Below are positions 34,700 through 46,647 of a DNA stretch of 64,000 nucleotides, one piece after another. Below the pieces are notes generated by a model, which had not been told where the DNA came from, did not search any database, and saw only the letters and a program-made list of their open reading frames with translations. Made by a program: the position numbers and the translations under genes. Positions within the stretch are counted from its first letter, which is position 1; each line of letters opens with the position of its first letter. Source of the stretch: Rapana venosa (taxonomy: Eukaryota; Mollusca; Gastropoda; Neogastropoda; Muricidae); NCBI GenBank assembly GCA_028751875.1, contig CM054135.1, positions 66,931,247-66,995,246 on the forward strand. The letters are read 5' to 3'.

Positions 34700-34980
34700 G
34701 TCTAAACATGACACCTGTGTGCATGCTTGTGGGGTTGTTTTTTTTAAATGTTGTCATCCACTCCTACCAGCAAGAAATAGCTTACTCTTCCAAAAGGTGG
34801 AATGGGTTGTTTTTTTAAAAACTTGTGTGCAATATGCCTCAGTTTATAGTCTCATCCAAAGGACTTTTGATCGGGGTGCAGTAAGCTTTCATGTAAACTC
34901 CAGGTGCCTCCCTGGTGTCTCCATCCTGGGCCATCAGGTAACAAGCCCAACACTCTGACCACTAAGCTATCCCACCCCCT
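34700..34980 (-). mobile_element. Type A SINE
   Basis: On the minus strand the head is GTGGGATAGCTTAGTGGTCAGAG at 34,955-34,977. The core 'GTCCTTTGGATGAGACTATAAACTG' lies at 34,845-34,870, then 'GGAAGAGTAAGCTATTTC' and 'GGTAGGAGTGGATGACAAC'. It lacks the terminal tail. Confidence 0.85.
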
Positions 34981-35008
34981 CCCTTATTATTGATATAAAT
35001 CACTTCTC

Positions 35009-35110
35009 TCTTCGGAAGTATTAAGTCATCTTCTGAAGTATTAAGTCATCTTCTGAAGTATTAATTCATCTTCTGAAGTATTAAGTCATCTTCTGAAGTA
35101 TTAAGTCATT
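35009..35110. repeat. 20-bp tandem array (5 copies)
   Basis: Unit AAGTCATCTTCTGAAGTATT with one AATTC variant. Very homogeneous. Confidence 0.95.
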
Positions 35111-35432
35111 AGCAAGTCAGAATGATGACCCTTTAACAGTTAAAGTGATGGAATCTGTGAGGTCCTGAATGTCTCCAACAAGCAAAGACTATGGTGGAAA
35201 GGACTGCAGCAACACCAACCAAAAACCAGACGTGCTCTTTATATTCAGTGTACATAAGGGGGTCTGCTGTTCCAGAACAGGTCTGAGCGAGAAGTCAGAA
35301 CAGGCACTGCAACTCAACAAAAAAGATAGAAGCAATGGTAGTAACAGTTCTCCATTTTCTGTCAAGACAAACCAATGTCTTAATGCTGTCTCTTAGGCTT
35401 GTGGGTAGGGCCACTTTTGGCACTAAAGCTAT

Positions 35433-35697
35433 GTCAAGCCAGCTTTGTAACAATACAATAATTTTCATCCCCTACACTGTTGTTCAATCTATATATAAAA
35501 ACTCAGTTTTTGTAACAATTCAATAATACCTTATCTCCTACACTGTTGTTCAGTCTATATATAAAAAGTCAGCTTTGTAACAGTACAATAATATCTTATC
35601 TCCTACACTGTTGTTCAATATATAATATAAATAGTCAGCTTTGCAACAATACAATAATATCTTATCTCCTACACTGTTGTTCAGTCAAGATATAAAA
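35433..35697. repeat. ~66-bp tandem array (4 copies)
   Basis: Each unit has CAGCTTTGTAACAATACAAT, TCTCCTACACTGTTGTTCA and TATATATAAAAA. Spacing is 63-68 bp. Confidence 0.92.
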
Positions 35698-35724
35698 TCC
35701 AACTGTGTTGAATATCCTCCAGTC

Positions 35725-36060
35725 TGGGTCTGTCAGCCAGGAAAGATGTCCAATATCCAACAGCACTGAACTGACTTTGACACTGCAGGAACTCCTCACA
35801 CTCCTCTCGGCAGATCGTGTTCAGTGGCTTCTTCACAGTAATTACACAGGCAGGCATCACACACCACTCTGTTCAGGATAAAACCGTATGTGCAATTACC
35901 CCATTTTTGTCTGGTGCTCGTGTTGTTTGAATCTCGATTTCTAATGGCGCCATGTTGGAGACGTGCAGTTGCCCGAAAATCGATGACTGGCGTGACGTGG
36001 ATTTGTAAACCAATCAACTGACAACAACCTGCCTCTTTGGCCTTGGGGTTTTGTTACTTC
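35725..36060 (+). repeat. Dispersed repeat family X, copy 1
   Basis: Nearly identical over about 300 bp to 39,145-39,450. Landmarks are GGTCTGTCAG, CACTCCTCTCGGCAGATCG, TACACAGGCAGGCATCACAC, TCGTGTTGTTTGAATCTCG and GCGCCATGTTGGAGACGTGC. No protein is recognisable. In both copies a pentameric tail of a type B-like SINE follows. Confidence 0.9.
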
Positions 36061-36065
36061 CATCA

Positions 36066-36182
36066 CAGAACTTGCTTTGTATTGTATTGTATTGTATTGT
36101 ACTGTACTGTATTGTATTGCATGGTGTTGTATTGTATCGTATAGTGGCAAATTTCTGTGCATGAAATTTAAGCTTTTCACAA
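36066..36182 (-). mobile_element. Type B SINE 3' end with (ATTGT)n tail
   Basis: ATTGT pentamers (36,076-36,140) are followed by 'GTGGCAAATTTCTGTGCATGAAATT', which corresponds on the minus strand to the end of type B bodies. The last 35 bp are tandemly duplicated. Confidence 0.65.
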
Positions 36183-36475
36183 ATTTCTGTTAATGAAATT
36201 TAAGCTTTTTTCTCGGAGATTGTGTTGTCATTATACAGTTCCATCAACTTTTTAATGTTTGTTTATTTACTTGTTTACCTACCAGAGCAGAATAATCTGC
36301 AGATTTTTGCAAAGGAAAACTTTTTTTGGCAGGGGGGGTTTGTGCATTATACATATATTGCAGATAGGATCTAGGTTTATTCTTTCATCCAAAAGATCAC
36401 ACCCAGACCATGCTAGAACATAATAACTTGGCAAAACAAATCTGTTTTCTGATGGATTTAGAAAATTGGACTGGT

Positions 36476-36765
36476 AAGGGAAAGCCTAATGGTCAGAGCA
36501 ATGCACTCATGATTTGACCGCCAAGGATTAAGCCCAGGTTCAAGTGAACAAGGGGATTTCCCCCTGGAGTTAACAACACCACTAACTCCCCTCCCCCAAA
36601 AGTCCTTTGGATGAGACTATAAACCAAGATCCAATGTGTGAACCCATGCAGAGCATCTTCTGTGCATCATAAAATCCATCTTACTTTTTGGAAGAGTAGA
36701 CTATTTTGTGCTGGTAAGAGGGGATGTAGACAAAAAATCATAAAGAAAAACGCATGTAGCCTTGT
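36476..36765 (+). mobile_element. Type A SINE
   Basis: A-box-like AAGCCTAATGGTCAGAGC, a weak B box (GGATTAAGCCC), then AGTCCTTTGGATGAGACTAT, CATGCAGAGCATCTTCTGTG and GGAAGAGTAGACTATTTTGTG. The 3' tail is worn. Confidence 0.85.
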
Positions 36766-37439
36766 GTTGTGTTTAGATATCATGCCTGAAGTTGACCTGC
36801 AGCTCCCTTAGTAGTGTGCAAAAAAAGTCACATACACAAAAACCTCGTAGCTCAAGCCAAGGAATCAAAACATTTTTAAAAAACCCAAAAAGCAAACGAA
36901 CAAACAAGCAAGCAAACAAGCAAAACCCCAAAGAACCTCACTTTCTAGGTTTGTGCATGACCTCTAGACCTTCCAACCTAACCATGTAGCCACAAATACT
37001 CCCCTTTTCCCTTAAAAGATACATAGGAAAGGCTTTTCCATAATTAATTGTATGAGGGTTTGTCTTAAAATTTATTTGTTGCTTTTCTTCTCTCATTTAA
37101 AATGAATCAGCATTTGCATCAGACAAGTATATTTCATTTTTTTCAGAGAGATTTTTTATATATTTAATTCAAGGGCAAAACACTGAAATGTTTATGACAC
37201 CAAGATGCTTGACATATGCTCAACCAACTGTGCTGTTTATGCTGCAAGTGTCTTTTGCATGTGTTATTAATAATTATCTATTAGCATGTATGTATAGATG
37301 GATGGTTCCGTGTCTGTGCCCACGTCTTTGCATGTACATGTGCACACCTGTGCCTGTGTGTGTTGGTGCACAAGTGTTTGTATGTACTCATTTGTGTATG
37401 TGGAAGCTTCAGCAGATATACAGAAATATGCGTGCGTGC

Positions 37440-37470
37440 GTGCGTGCGTGTGTGTGTGAGAGAGAGAGCT
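37440..37470. repeat. (GCGT)n-(GT)n-(GA)n short microsatellite
   Basis: A small version of the compound motif seen throughout the window. Confidence 0.9.
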
Positions 37471-37599
37471 TTGGTTGCTAAGTTGAAAACATCGATACAT
37501 AAAACAAAAAAATATATACACTTTGTTAAAAAATCCAGACAGAGAGAGCAAAACTATGCCAAGCAATTACCTAGACTGCTTCATGAAGTTAAAGTTTAT

Positions 37600-37865
<266 letters not shown>

Positions 37866-37914
37866 CAGACAAACAGGCAGACAGAGGTACTGACAGAGAG
37901 AAACAGGCTATCAG

Positions 37915-38640
37915 AGAAGGACCTCAGTCAGTATTGTTTTGATCAAGATGGAGAGTTTCTGAGAATCATCATGCAAAGCACAGCCATCATCACCACCACA
38001 ACAAACAAAACCACACAACCTCTACACCTGTTCCCCTGTTCCCATCAGGGCTGTGGAAGGTAGGAGCTCCACATTATGCCACCAGGGTCTGCCGTCTTTC
38101 TCCATCTATGTAGAGTTCTGCAATCTCCAATCTCCTTCACAGACCACTGACCTCAATGATGTTGGTAATGTAGGATGCAGGTGGTCTGCCTCTTTTCCTT
38201 CTGCCCTGTACATACCTGTGTGTGTTGGGGGGGGGGGGGGGTTGATTTGGGTTTTTTGTTGTATTTTTTTTTTACATTTCAGGGACAATGGAATAATCAT
38301 TTTCCTGCGGGGATGTGGGAGGGAGGGGGCTGTCAGTATAAACAGCAGCCTCAACTTCTGGAAATTCTGTGCTAGGATATCCCTTTTGTATCCCTATCTT
38401 TGCTTCTGCTTCGTCTCTTTTTTCCTGTCACCTCCTTCTTGTTTATTGTCTCTCCTCTTGGTCCATTCTTCTGCCTTTTTCCAGAACTATTTTAAAGACA
38501 TAGCAATTCTCTCCCTCTCTGAAATTAAATGCATTGGACATGACTTGTCAGGTGCATAATGGCAGTGCAACGCATTTCCACTTATATGACAAACAACAGT
38601 AGCTGCTGTTTGAGTATTTGATGAAGAAGAAGAAAAAAGT
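37915..38640 (+). repeat. Dispersed repeat family Z, copy 1
   Basis: The part 38,310-38,640 matches 53,530-53,850 inverted. Landmarks are CTGTCAGTATAAACAGCA, CTTCTGGAAATT, TTTTTCCAGAA and CTTGTCAGG-GC-TAA-GGCAG. The 5' end (37,925-37,980) matches 34,134-34,210. A G-run lies at 38,227-38,241. No coding function is recognised. Confidence 0.75.
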
Positions 38641-38655
38641 AAGAAGTCATGTACT

Positions 38656-39120
38656 TTCTTTACATCTAGTCCCTGTGTGCACGTAGTTTTGTAAATTTTC
38701 TCATTTGTTCCCACTGGCACACAAGGGCCTACTCTTCTGTAGTGTTGAACAGGATTTAACCTATGTGCAAATCGAGCGCGGCATACTGTTGCCGACTCCT
38801 CTGGCCTAAATCGCATACACATGGAGACTGAATGGGAAAAAGCATATGAGTGCTTATTCCATTATCCTCAAAATAAAAAAATAGATAACTAAATGAATCA
38901 AGGCAGAATGGGTTTTAAAATATATGCAAGGTGTTCTGAATGCCTTCACACAAGGCATCTCAGGTTTTTGGTCTCATCTGAAGAATTTTGGGGAGGAGTG
39001 GAATTGGTACTGATGTTAGCTCCAGTGGCAAATCCCTTTAATGGGCATCTTGGTGGAAACTTAAATCTCAAACCATCAGATCACGCGCTCAACACTCTAA
39101 TCACTAGGTTATCCCACCTC
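38656..39120 (-). mobile_element. Type A SINE interrupted by a SINE tail in the other orientation
   Basis: Minus-strand head and core lie at 38,932-39,120 (GTGGGATAACCTAGTGATTAGAG; core near 38,975) and the 3' half at 38,656-38,778. The 38,779-38,931 insert contains a plus-strand type A tail (GCATATGAGTGCTTATTCC ... ATTATCCTC). Removing the insert restores colinearity with 63,207-63,570. Confidence 0.8.
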
Positions 39121-39144
39121 TCTGAAATTACAACTAAGGCTGTT

Positions 39145-39460
39145 TCAAACTCTGGGTCTGTCAGGCAGGGAAGGTGTCCAATATGCAACAGCACTGAACT
39201 GACTTTGACACTGCAGGAAGTTCTCACACTCCTCTCGGCAGATCGTGTTCAGTGGCTTCTTCACAGTAATTACACAGGCAGGCATCACACACCACTCTGT
39301 TCAGAATAAAAGCCTCTGTGCAATTACCCCATTTTTCTCTGGTGTTCGTGTTGTGTGAATCTCGGTTTCTAATGCCGCCATGTTGGAGACGTGCAGTTGG
39401 CGGGAAAATGGATGACTGGCGTGAGGTGGACTTGTAAACCAGTCAGCTGACTATACTGTT
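39145..39460 (+). repeat. Dispersed repeat family X, copy 2
   Basis: Direct near-identical copy of 35,725-36,025, 3.4 kb downstream. It is followed by a T/G-rich pentameric tract (39,515-39,685) that ends in 'CACTGCAAATCTCTTTACATA', parallel to the SINE tail following copy 1. Confidence 0.9.
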
Positions 39461-39759
39461 TCTCTGTGGTCCCCAGATTTTGTTGTTTTCTCCCCCAAAC
39501 TGTCTATAATTATCATGTTGTGTTGCAGTGTCTGGTGTTTTGTGTTGTGCTGTATTATGTTTTATTGCATTGCCTGAGTTGAGTTGTGCTTCATTGGGGT
39601 CTGTTGTGTTCATTTGTTGTCAAGTGGAGTGGAGTTGAGGTTGATGGAGTGTAGTGTAGTGTGGTGTAGTGTAGTGTAGGCCACTGCAAATCTCTTTACA
39701 TACATAAGATACGGACTGCTTTGCTCAAATGAGGAAATGTCATTTGGTTAAGGTTAATA

Positions 39760-40345
39760 CAACTACTTATGTCAAGATTGTCCAGACAAGTGAAGATTTT
39801 TGGCCAAGCCTATGAGATGCAGTTGATTCAACTTCAAAACAGGAACACAGAATTGGCATTTTTTGCTAAGCAATTGCTAACAGGTCATGGATTTGACATT
39901 GTGTGGATGTGTCAGGGAGCTGGATTTGAGCAAGGATTTTTGTGGGAATTTAAAGACAGAATGATAGCTTCCTACATACAAGTCTAGCATGCTTGCATAC
40001 AAGAATAAGAAAAGTATAACTGGTACTCTTCCTTTAAAAGTGTTTTTCAAACAGAAAAGTATGTTAAGGTCGTAACACAGAAATGGCATAAAAGTAATCT
40101 TGCTCGTTTGAGATTAAGAACTTTTAAGCCTTAATGCCAGCAAAACATGTTTTTCCACTGATGCATCTGCACAGTATCCATGCCCCATGTGTGGCTCACA
40201 GACTGAAGATGAAATGCATTTTTTGTTCTATTGTAAATCGTACGATGACACCCGTCAGAAATGCCTCATATTTAATGAAGAAATCTCAAGAAGGAGAGAT
40301 ATAATTAGCATTCTCTTGATCAAAGATGAAGAATTTCTATAAACA
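39760..40345 (+). pseudogene. LINE polyprotein C-terminal fragment
   Basis: Frame 39,769-39,987 reads KIFGQAYEMQL, FAKQLLTGHGFDIVWMCQG, FLWEFKDRMIASYIQ. This resembles the region after the RT domain in LINE proteins (x-x-LL-x-x-GF-x-x-VW-x-x-QG ... FK-x-R-x-x-x-x-Y-x-Q). Further on, in changed frames, come NLARLRLRTF (about 40,100) and CPMCGSQTEDEMHFLFYC (about 40,180-40,235), a zinc-knuckle-type C-terminus. It ends with a stop near 40,340. There are several frame changes and stops. The clade is not resolved. Confidence 0.7.
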
Positions 40346-40559
40346 CTCGCAAAATTTGATCTCCCTTGCTTGGGACAGCAGAAGAAAGAAAAGTGCAGTT
40401 AACCAATTTGTTTTTCAAATTAGCATTGTTAAAATGTAGCACCCTTTTTTGTTTTCCATATTTTCTTGAATGCGAATTCCGCTAACTTAATTGTACCCGA
40501 TTAAATGGGAAGGTCGGGTGGTCCATTTATCACACACTATTGAAGATTTTATATCAAAG

Positions 40560-40605
40560 CGGGAATGTGTGTGTGAGTGTGTGTGTGTGTTTGTCTATGC
40601 AAGCT
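40560..40605. repeat. (GT)n microsatellite, short
   Basis: An interrupted GT run following the LINE fragment. Confidence 0.9.
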
Positions 40606-40684
40606 TGCGACAATTGATATACTTATCCAGTTAATATGTTCATTAGAGATTCCTTTTCCTCTTTCGGTTATCATTATTTCTTTG

Positions 40685-40784
40685 TTGCAAAAAATATATT
40701 TCTTAAATTGTGTTCATACTGTGCTCCTTGCCAAAACGACAGTACTGTAGCACAGTATGAACACAATTTAAGAAATTTTTGCAA
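40685..40784. repeat. Hairpin: 27-bp perfect inverted repeat
   Basis: Arms 40,699-40,725 and 40,749-40,775 are exact reverse complements (TTTCTTAAATTGTGTTCATA... and its partner). Outer TTGCAAAAA/TTTTTGCAA arms extend the stem past a small bulge. The loop is 23 nt (40,726-40,748). Transcribed, it would give a ~100-nt stem-loop. It could be a tiny foldback element, a small-RNA precursor, or a local inversion or copying artefact. Confidence 0.9.
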
Positions 40785-40799
40785 TTACTTTCAGTGTGA

Positions 40800-41530
40800 A
40801 AAAAATGAAGAAATGTCATGATACTCTGTAATTCATCAAACAGAATAATATGTGGAAAAAGTCCAAATATACACAGACAACTCTTATGAATTATATATAT
40901 ACGTACACTCGTGAATCAGTATTCTAAATGAAAAGATTTGATTTTATTGTGAAGTACTTGAAAAAACAAAGGCAGAAAAAGTATTAATGTGTTGGTAGAC
41001 TTTTGTTTTGGGGTTTATCCTGTGTAGGGTATTTAAAAATTTTTATTTGGTTTTTCAATGAAAGTGTCACAGGGTGGAGAATACTTGACAAACTCAGCAT
41101 CATACCTGGACAATTCTCTCAGCAGGAATCTGAACGTCTGCATCTCCAAGTACACACTGCTGAAGCTTTGGGTGCACTTGGGTATTTTCAGATCTCTAGC
41201 TCCACATCCCACCAAACGCTACTGCAAATGCGAAATGTATACGAGCATATTTGATCTTCTGCATTCGTGCTTACACAAAAAGGAGAGAGGCACTGGCAGA
41301 TCTGCACATTATGGAAATCTAGAAAACGGAAAACATACCTATCCATCTTTAATTCACCAGGTACTGATGAGACCTGAAGCTACAACTTCATCAATGGAAC
41401 TAAAACATCACTGTCCTATCCACTCAGCTGCAGCCTCCGTAGAATGTAATGAAATAAAGACATGTCATCATATTACAGAGACGTGTACAGCGTCCAAAAA
41501 CACCTGCACAATATCATGTAAGAGGCTTCA
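40800..41530. other. Unassigned 182-codon open frame
   Basis: A plus-strand frame 41,058-41,606 is of mixed composition and not from simple repeats, but has no domain I recognise. It starts mid-sequence, has no flanking promoter or polyadenylation context I can defend, and ends in the repeat shared with 37,600. It could be chance, a decayed element or an unrecognised exon. Confidence 0.25.
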
Positions 41531-41660
41531 TTATAGACAGTTTGTGACAACTGAACACCGAGCATGTGAGCTTGGTTATAAAGTGTATCAGCTTACACCT
41601 GTATAAATCATATGCTGCTGTCACTGCAAATTGTGCCGTGCAAGTGGAAAGTGCAGATCT
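41530..41660 (+). repeat. Diverged direct repeat, partner of 37,600-37,735
   Basis: See the partner entry. Similarity ends near 41,650. Confidence 0.55.
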
Positions 41661-41929
41661 TATATTGGTTTTAAAACGAAGAAAAAGAATCTATAGAAAT
41701 CAAGGCTACAGAGGAGCATATAATTATGATAGCAGGATGGTGTTTTGTATAAGCTTAAAACATACTTTACAGGTTTCCATTTTTTCCATTTTTGCATCTG
41801 CGTTGGAAATGTGACAAGTGTGAAATGGCACAAAAACCACAAATGAAGCTTATATGTCCTAACAAGCGAGCGAGCGAGCGAGAGAGAGAGAGAGAGAGTT
41901 ACAGCAATGACGATGGTACTTTAAAGTAA

Positions 41930-42140
41930 TCACACAACCTGCATTTACACATGTTTTTCTTTAGGTTAAACAGGTCTGTGCACTCACTTTTTATCCCCCA
42001 TTTGGCACTTCCGTTGTTTGAATTATGAGCTTCTGACGGCACTGTGCCAGGGGCAAGAACTCTGTAAAAATGATTAGTGCGTGACAGGAACTTGCCAGGC
42101 CTAACGCTAATGACAGCGTTTGTCTGCTGACACACTTTTT
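41930..42140 (+). repeat. Dispersed repeat family X, diverged copy
   Basis: Matches 35,850-35,960 weakly (AATCACACA, GTGTGCA-TCAC, CCCCATTTGGCAC, TTGTTTGAATTATGA). It also matches the inverted copies at 47,100 and 48,535 (GCGTGACAGGAACTTGCCAG). Confidence 0.65.
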
Positions 42141-42845
42141 CCTTCCTTGTTTCCACAATGTCCGTCTCATATTCTTCCTTTGGGGGTTTGAAATATTATA
42201 ATCTTTCCAGGAAGAAAAGAAAAAAACATATGTAAGAATTTGAATAAACAAGTAAATATCAGTCAACATGACTATCTGTTCTTTGATTGCAGCAAATTAT
42301 TGAGATGGTACATTGACATAATTATGTTTGTTTTCCAGTGCTGTGATTTGTCACATTTTCTTCAAGCAGCATGGTAAACAGTGGATTTGTTGCACTCGAA
42401 GGATGCATCCACAGTAGTTAAATTAATCATCATAAGACGCATCCAGAAGCCTTGATATAAAAAATATGTTGTCTTGGTCATAGACACTGAGGGTCATGCA
42501 GATCTAAATGTCTTTCTTCTGCAAAACAGTGAAACAGATATAGTTATCACTTTGGATTTGATAGTTTCAGAGTCGTTGTGACCACAAGTCACTTGCCTGG
42601 AATAGTCCAGAACTGACACGCCACTGTGTGATGGTAGCCCCTTTCTGGCCAGAGGGCGCCATCTTTTCCGCTTCCGGTCACGTAGCACAGTTCCCAGTTA
42701 AGAGCTGTGACTTGGGCTGAAAACAAAGGAGAACTGTTATTTGCTTATCTTCTTCGTTTTTATTGTGGTGAACATTGAAGAGTTTTTATATTACCTTTTA
42801 ATGTCCTATACGTTGTGCGAACAATTACATGGGTGAAAGATGAAT
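42140..42845. other. No gene recognised
   Basis: Unique-looking sequence with no convincing frame or motif. Confidence 0.5.
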
Positions 42846-43100
42846 CAACAACGACTGAAAAGTAACTAATGAACGACGACATTGACAAATCATTAATCAA
42901 CGACACTGACAAACGACCAAAGGACAAAGACATTGACGGATCATCTTAAACGATATTTACAAATGATCAGTAAACAACGGCGTTAACAAATCGTCAATCA
43001 ACAATGTTATTGACAAAAATGATCAATCACCAACATTAACAAATGATCAATCAACAACATTAACAAATAATCAATCAAGAATGACACTGACATATAATTA
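42845..43100. repeat. Degenerate ~24-30-bp tandem array
   Basis: Repeated AAATGATCAATCAACAAC and CATTAACA/CATTGACA motifs. The cleanest pair is at 43,005-43,065. Confidence 0.8.
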
Positions 43101-43264
43101 GTCATTCATAATAACTATACAATAATTATAACTATTATTAGTTAAATCAGACAAACATAAGGGTCACAGAATCATCTGCTAGTGAACCTTAGGGTCAGTT
43201 AATTAGCAAACCAAACAAACAAAGCAAAGCATCTGGTCCATTTGTCCTTTTGATCTAACGATTT

Positions 43265-43325
43265 AACCGTCCATTCATCCATTCATCCATCCATCCGTCC
43301 ATCCATCCATCCATCCATCCATCCA
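43265..43325. repeat. (CATC)n microsatellite
   Basis: CATC tetramers with TTCATCC and CGTCC variants. Confidence 0.95.
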
Positions 43326-43643
43326 CTAATCATTCAGCAAATTAAAAGTGAATAGATGAATTTTCTTTTTGTTCCTCATTTAATGGAGAGATTTTGCGAA
43401 TGCGACCGTTTTTGCTCCCAATTAAGGTAGCCGCATTTTGACATATGGGGATAAATGGATGAGTAAATAAGTTAGACAAACGTAAAATGTGAAGACAAAT
43501 AAAGCAAAAAGTAGGAGGAGGAGGAGGAGGAGAACGAGAAGAAAATGGAAGACGGCAAGGACAGAATAGAAAAAAACAAAACAACCCCACCTATGACAGA
43601 TACCATGACGATGATGGTAAAGGCGACGACGGCATGACATTAA

Positions 43644-43645
43644 CA

Positions 43646-43708
<63 letters not shown>

Positions 43709-43840
43709 ATGATGATGATGATCATGATGATCATGATGACGACGACGGCGGCGACGACGGCGGCGGCGGCGGCGGCGGTGGCGACGACGACGACGATGAT
43801 TGTGATGATGATGATAATGATGATGATGATGATGATGGCA
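43644..43840. repeat. (GAT)n/(GAC)n/(GGC)n trinucleotide array
   Basis: GAT, GGT, GAC and GGC units follow one another in blocks and return to GAT. The GC-rich centre (43,737-43,790) stands out against an AT-rich background. Confidence 0.95.
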
Positions 43841-43928
43841 AGAAAAGAAAGAAGATGACGAGACGTGGATCCCTACATGATGAGGACGAGGGTGACGATA
43901 TGACGACGCTGACGATGACTACAACAGA

Positions 43929-44025
43929 GAAGAAGAAGAAGAAGAAGAAGAAGAAGAAGAAAAAGGAGGAGGAGGAGGAGAAGAAGAAGAAAAAGGAGAA
44001 GGAGGAGAAAAAGAAGAAGAAGAAA
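43929..44025. repeat. (GAA)n/(GGA)n polypurine tract
   Basis: About 95 bp almost entirely purine on the plus strand. Triplex prone. Confidence 0.95.
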
Positions 44026-44384
44026 AGTAATTAACAAACAAAAGTAGATGAAACCTTACTCTGAAATGCCAGAAACTGTCAGTTTATGGCCAGGTAAAAA
44101 AAAACCCCCCCAAAAGAAAACAGACAGAAAGACAATGACACTTATTAGGTCTGTCAGACCGCAGAACTTTATCAATTTTTGTCTCCATGGTGAAGCATGC
44201 CCTGATTTGATACAGTTCGCCTTCGTATGTACACAAAAAAGCTACTGACATATATATGCACAACCTTTTACGGTAAAAAAAATAAAATAAATAAAACACG
44301 AGTACTTTATCATCTCAATATGGAAAAAAACTCACCTCATTTGTGAGCAATGCATGACACTATAAAACTCAATACACACAGAGA

Positions 44385-44389
<5 letters not shown>

Positions 44390-44483
<94 letters not shown>

Positions 44484-44530
44484 ATCGAGAGAGAGATAAA
44501 TATATAGATAGATAGATAGATAGATAGATA
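44390..44530. repeat. (TATC)n followed by (TAGA)n
   Basis: About 95 bp of TATC, a short GA bridge, then TAGA tetramers. TAGA is the reverse complement of TCTA, so the two can fold as a long hairpin. Confidence 0.97.
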
Positions 44531-44741
44531 TACATACATTCATGATAATGATGATGATGATATCTATCTATATATCTATATACATCATGGGCTTTTCAAA
44601 TAGATGGAAACTTATCATTAAGTGATCATAACAGATTCAGTTTCCATGCATGAAATTCGTATTATCCTGTATGTTTACTTGTTCAGTTACAAAAACTGTA
44701 ATTTTTACAAGATATAGAAACATTATGATATACACTGAAAA

Positions 44742-44742
<1 letters not shown>

Positions 44743-44814
<72 letters not shown>

Positions 44815-44857
44815 AGAGAGAGAGAGAGAACTCGAATTCGAACTCGAACTCGAACTC
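44743..44857. repeat. (GA)n then (CTCGAA)n
   Basis: About 86 bp of GA with one GG break, then four to five CTCGAA hexamers. Sequence after the hexamers (TTTATTCACAAAAAGACC) looks like a retroelement 3' terminus read inward. Confidence 0.95.
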
Positions 44858-45124
44858 GAAAGATTTATTCACAAAAAGACCATTGTCCCATACATGAAGG
44901 GGGGTTGCCGAGCTGCTTAGTATTTTAGTGAGAAAAATAAGGAAGCACAAAAAAAAACAAAATGTATTTGTATAACCACAACCACCACAATAAAAAAAAT
45001 CACTTACAAAAAATATGACACAAGGAACCAAGATATGAGAGAGAGAGAACTCTGAACTCTGAACGTAATTAATATGTACATTGGCCTTAGGCCACAATAC
45101 ACGGAGTTTGGGAGAGAGAGAGAG

Positions 45125-45235
45125 GGATAAGGCAAGGCAAGCCCAGGTAAGGCAAGGCCAGGTAAGGCAAACTGCTTGTTTCGAGGATAATGCTTTGGCA
45201 CTGACGAGCTTTTAACAAATGCAGTCCCTGTCCTT
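45125..45235 (-). repeat. (GGCAA)n-like repeat and type A SINE tail
   Basis: AAGGCAAG/CAGGTAAGGC pentamer-derived units to 45,175 are followed by 'TTTCGAGGATAATG' and 'CAGTCCCTGTCC', the minus-strand terminus of a type A SINE. Confidence 0.65.
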
Positions 45236-45900
45236 CCTAGAATTTGCCGTCATGAAAAATATGTACACCAAAAAATGATCCCTTGAACACAAGTATTTTT
45301 TAAAAACAATTTGTCATTCAATTTCATTTATTTCGAGTGTGTGTGGGTGGGGGGGGGGGGAAAGAGATTTTCAGGAATGAGTTTTCCTGCCTAGTTTACT
45401 TGGCATTAGCAGCCCGTAGTAAGAACGTACATAAATCGTTCCTTATTAGGTAGATACATTCAACAAGAAAAGCAAATAGGGTTGAGCACAGAATAAGCTG
45501 GGGGGAAAAATCACACACAAAAACAAAGTAACAAATATGTCAACAAAGCGTAGAAAATGAGGCCAGTTACCTTGAGGTTTTTTGTCCTGTTTTATCCGAT
45601 TTTGGCTGAACAAGGAAAACAAATCTTCTTAATTAGATGGTCTATGTCTGGACCAGGTTTAATCAAGTCTTAACTTGCTTTGGTTTGCATGTGTAGTCAG
45701 GGAGGGGTAGGAGGGGTGGGTGGGTTGGGGCAAGGGTGGTTGGCATGATTAGAAATCAGGTTGTTTGGGAGTGTTTTTTTCTCTCTCTCAGAATATGCTT
45801 TTTTAAGAATGCAAGAAGCTAAATTCCTCTTTTGCAATGATTAAAAGTAAAAAGAGATGGAAATAAAGTAAAATGTTCACACACACAAACACGCATGCAC
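45236..45900. other. No gene recognised
   Basis: Contains a G run (45,349-45,360) and no convincing frame. Confidence 0.5.
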
Positions 45901-45910
45901 ATACCCCTGT

Positions 45911-45913
45911 GGC

Positions 45914-45950
<37 letters not shown>

Positions 45951-45965
45951 GCGCGCGCGCGCGCG
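45911..45965. repeat. (CA)n-(GC)n microsatellite
   Basis: A CA run directly followed by about 17 bp of perfect GC alternation. Both parts favour Z-DNA. Confidence 0.97.
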
Positions 45966-46647
45966 AAACTCGTATGGATTTTTTCAATGTAATGTGTTGT
46001 GTTTCTTATCAGTGATGCGTTTATATGACACAAAAATTCTGGCTGATAATACTGGAATAAGATGGCATGGTTTTCAGTTGTTCTGGGATCAATGCACAGT
46101 GCAAAATACTGTAAATTTCTCCTCCCCTGGAAATGGGTGTGCTGTGTGATTAAAACAACAATGGTAAAGATTCTACGCTTTAGAGAAGACTGTTCTTGAA
46201 TCATCTGCTTATGCTACGGGAAGAAAATGCGAAGATAACTAGATATAAAGAATGACTGTTTTGAGTGAGTTTACATCAGCCAATGAACTCTGAGTGGATA
46301 CGTGGTTTATGCTGCCGGGCTTCTTGTGGGTTAATCGATTGTTTCAACAGTTGGTGAATTGAGAAAAGTCTTTACATAATTTTGCCAAGGACTACGGTCC
46401 TATTGCTGAAGTCTCTTTCGCCTACACTATATGTGTTGCACACAGGACCTGGGTTTGTTGTCTCTTACAAAACACTTGCACCCAGAGTGCTGCTCAAGGT
46501 CTGGTGGATGGGAGAACAGTTGGAGTTCAAACAGTGGCCAAAACCGCGGCCTTCTTCTGTTGTATGTGGGTGCGTTAGATCACCGAGCCATTATCAGCAT
46601 TATATCTACCCGTACTTAAAAAGACAGACAAAGATACTGATTGGTTG

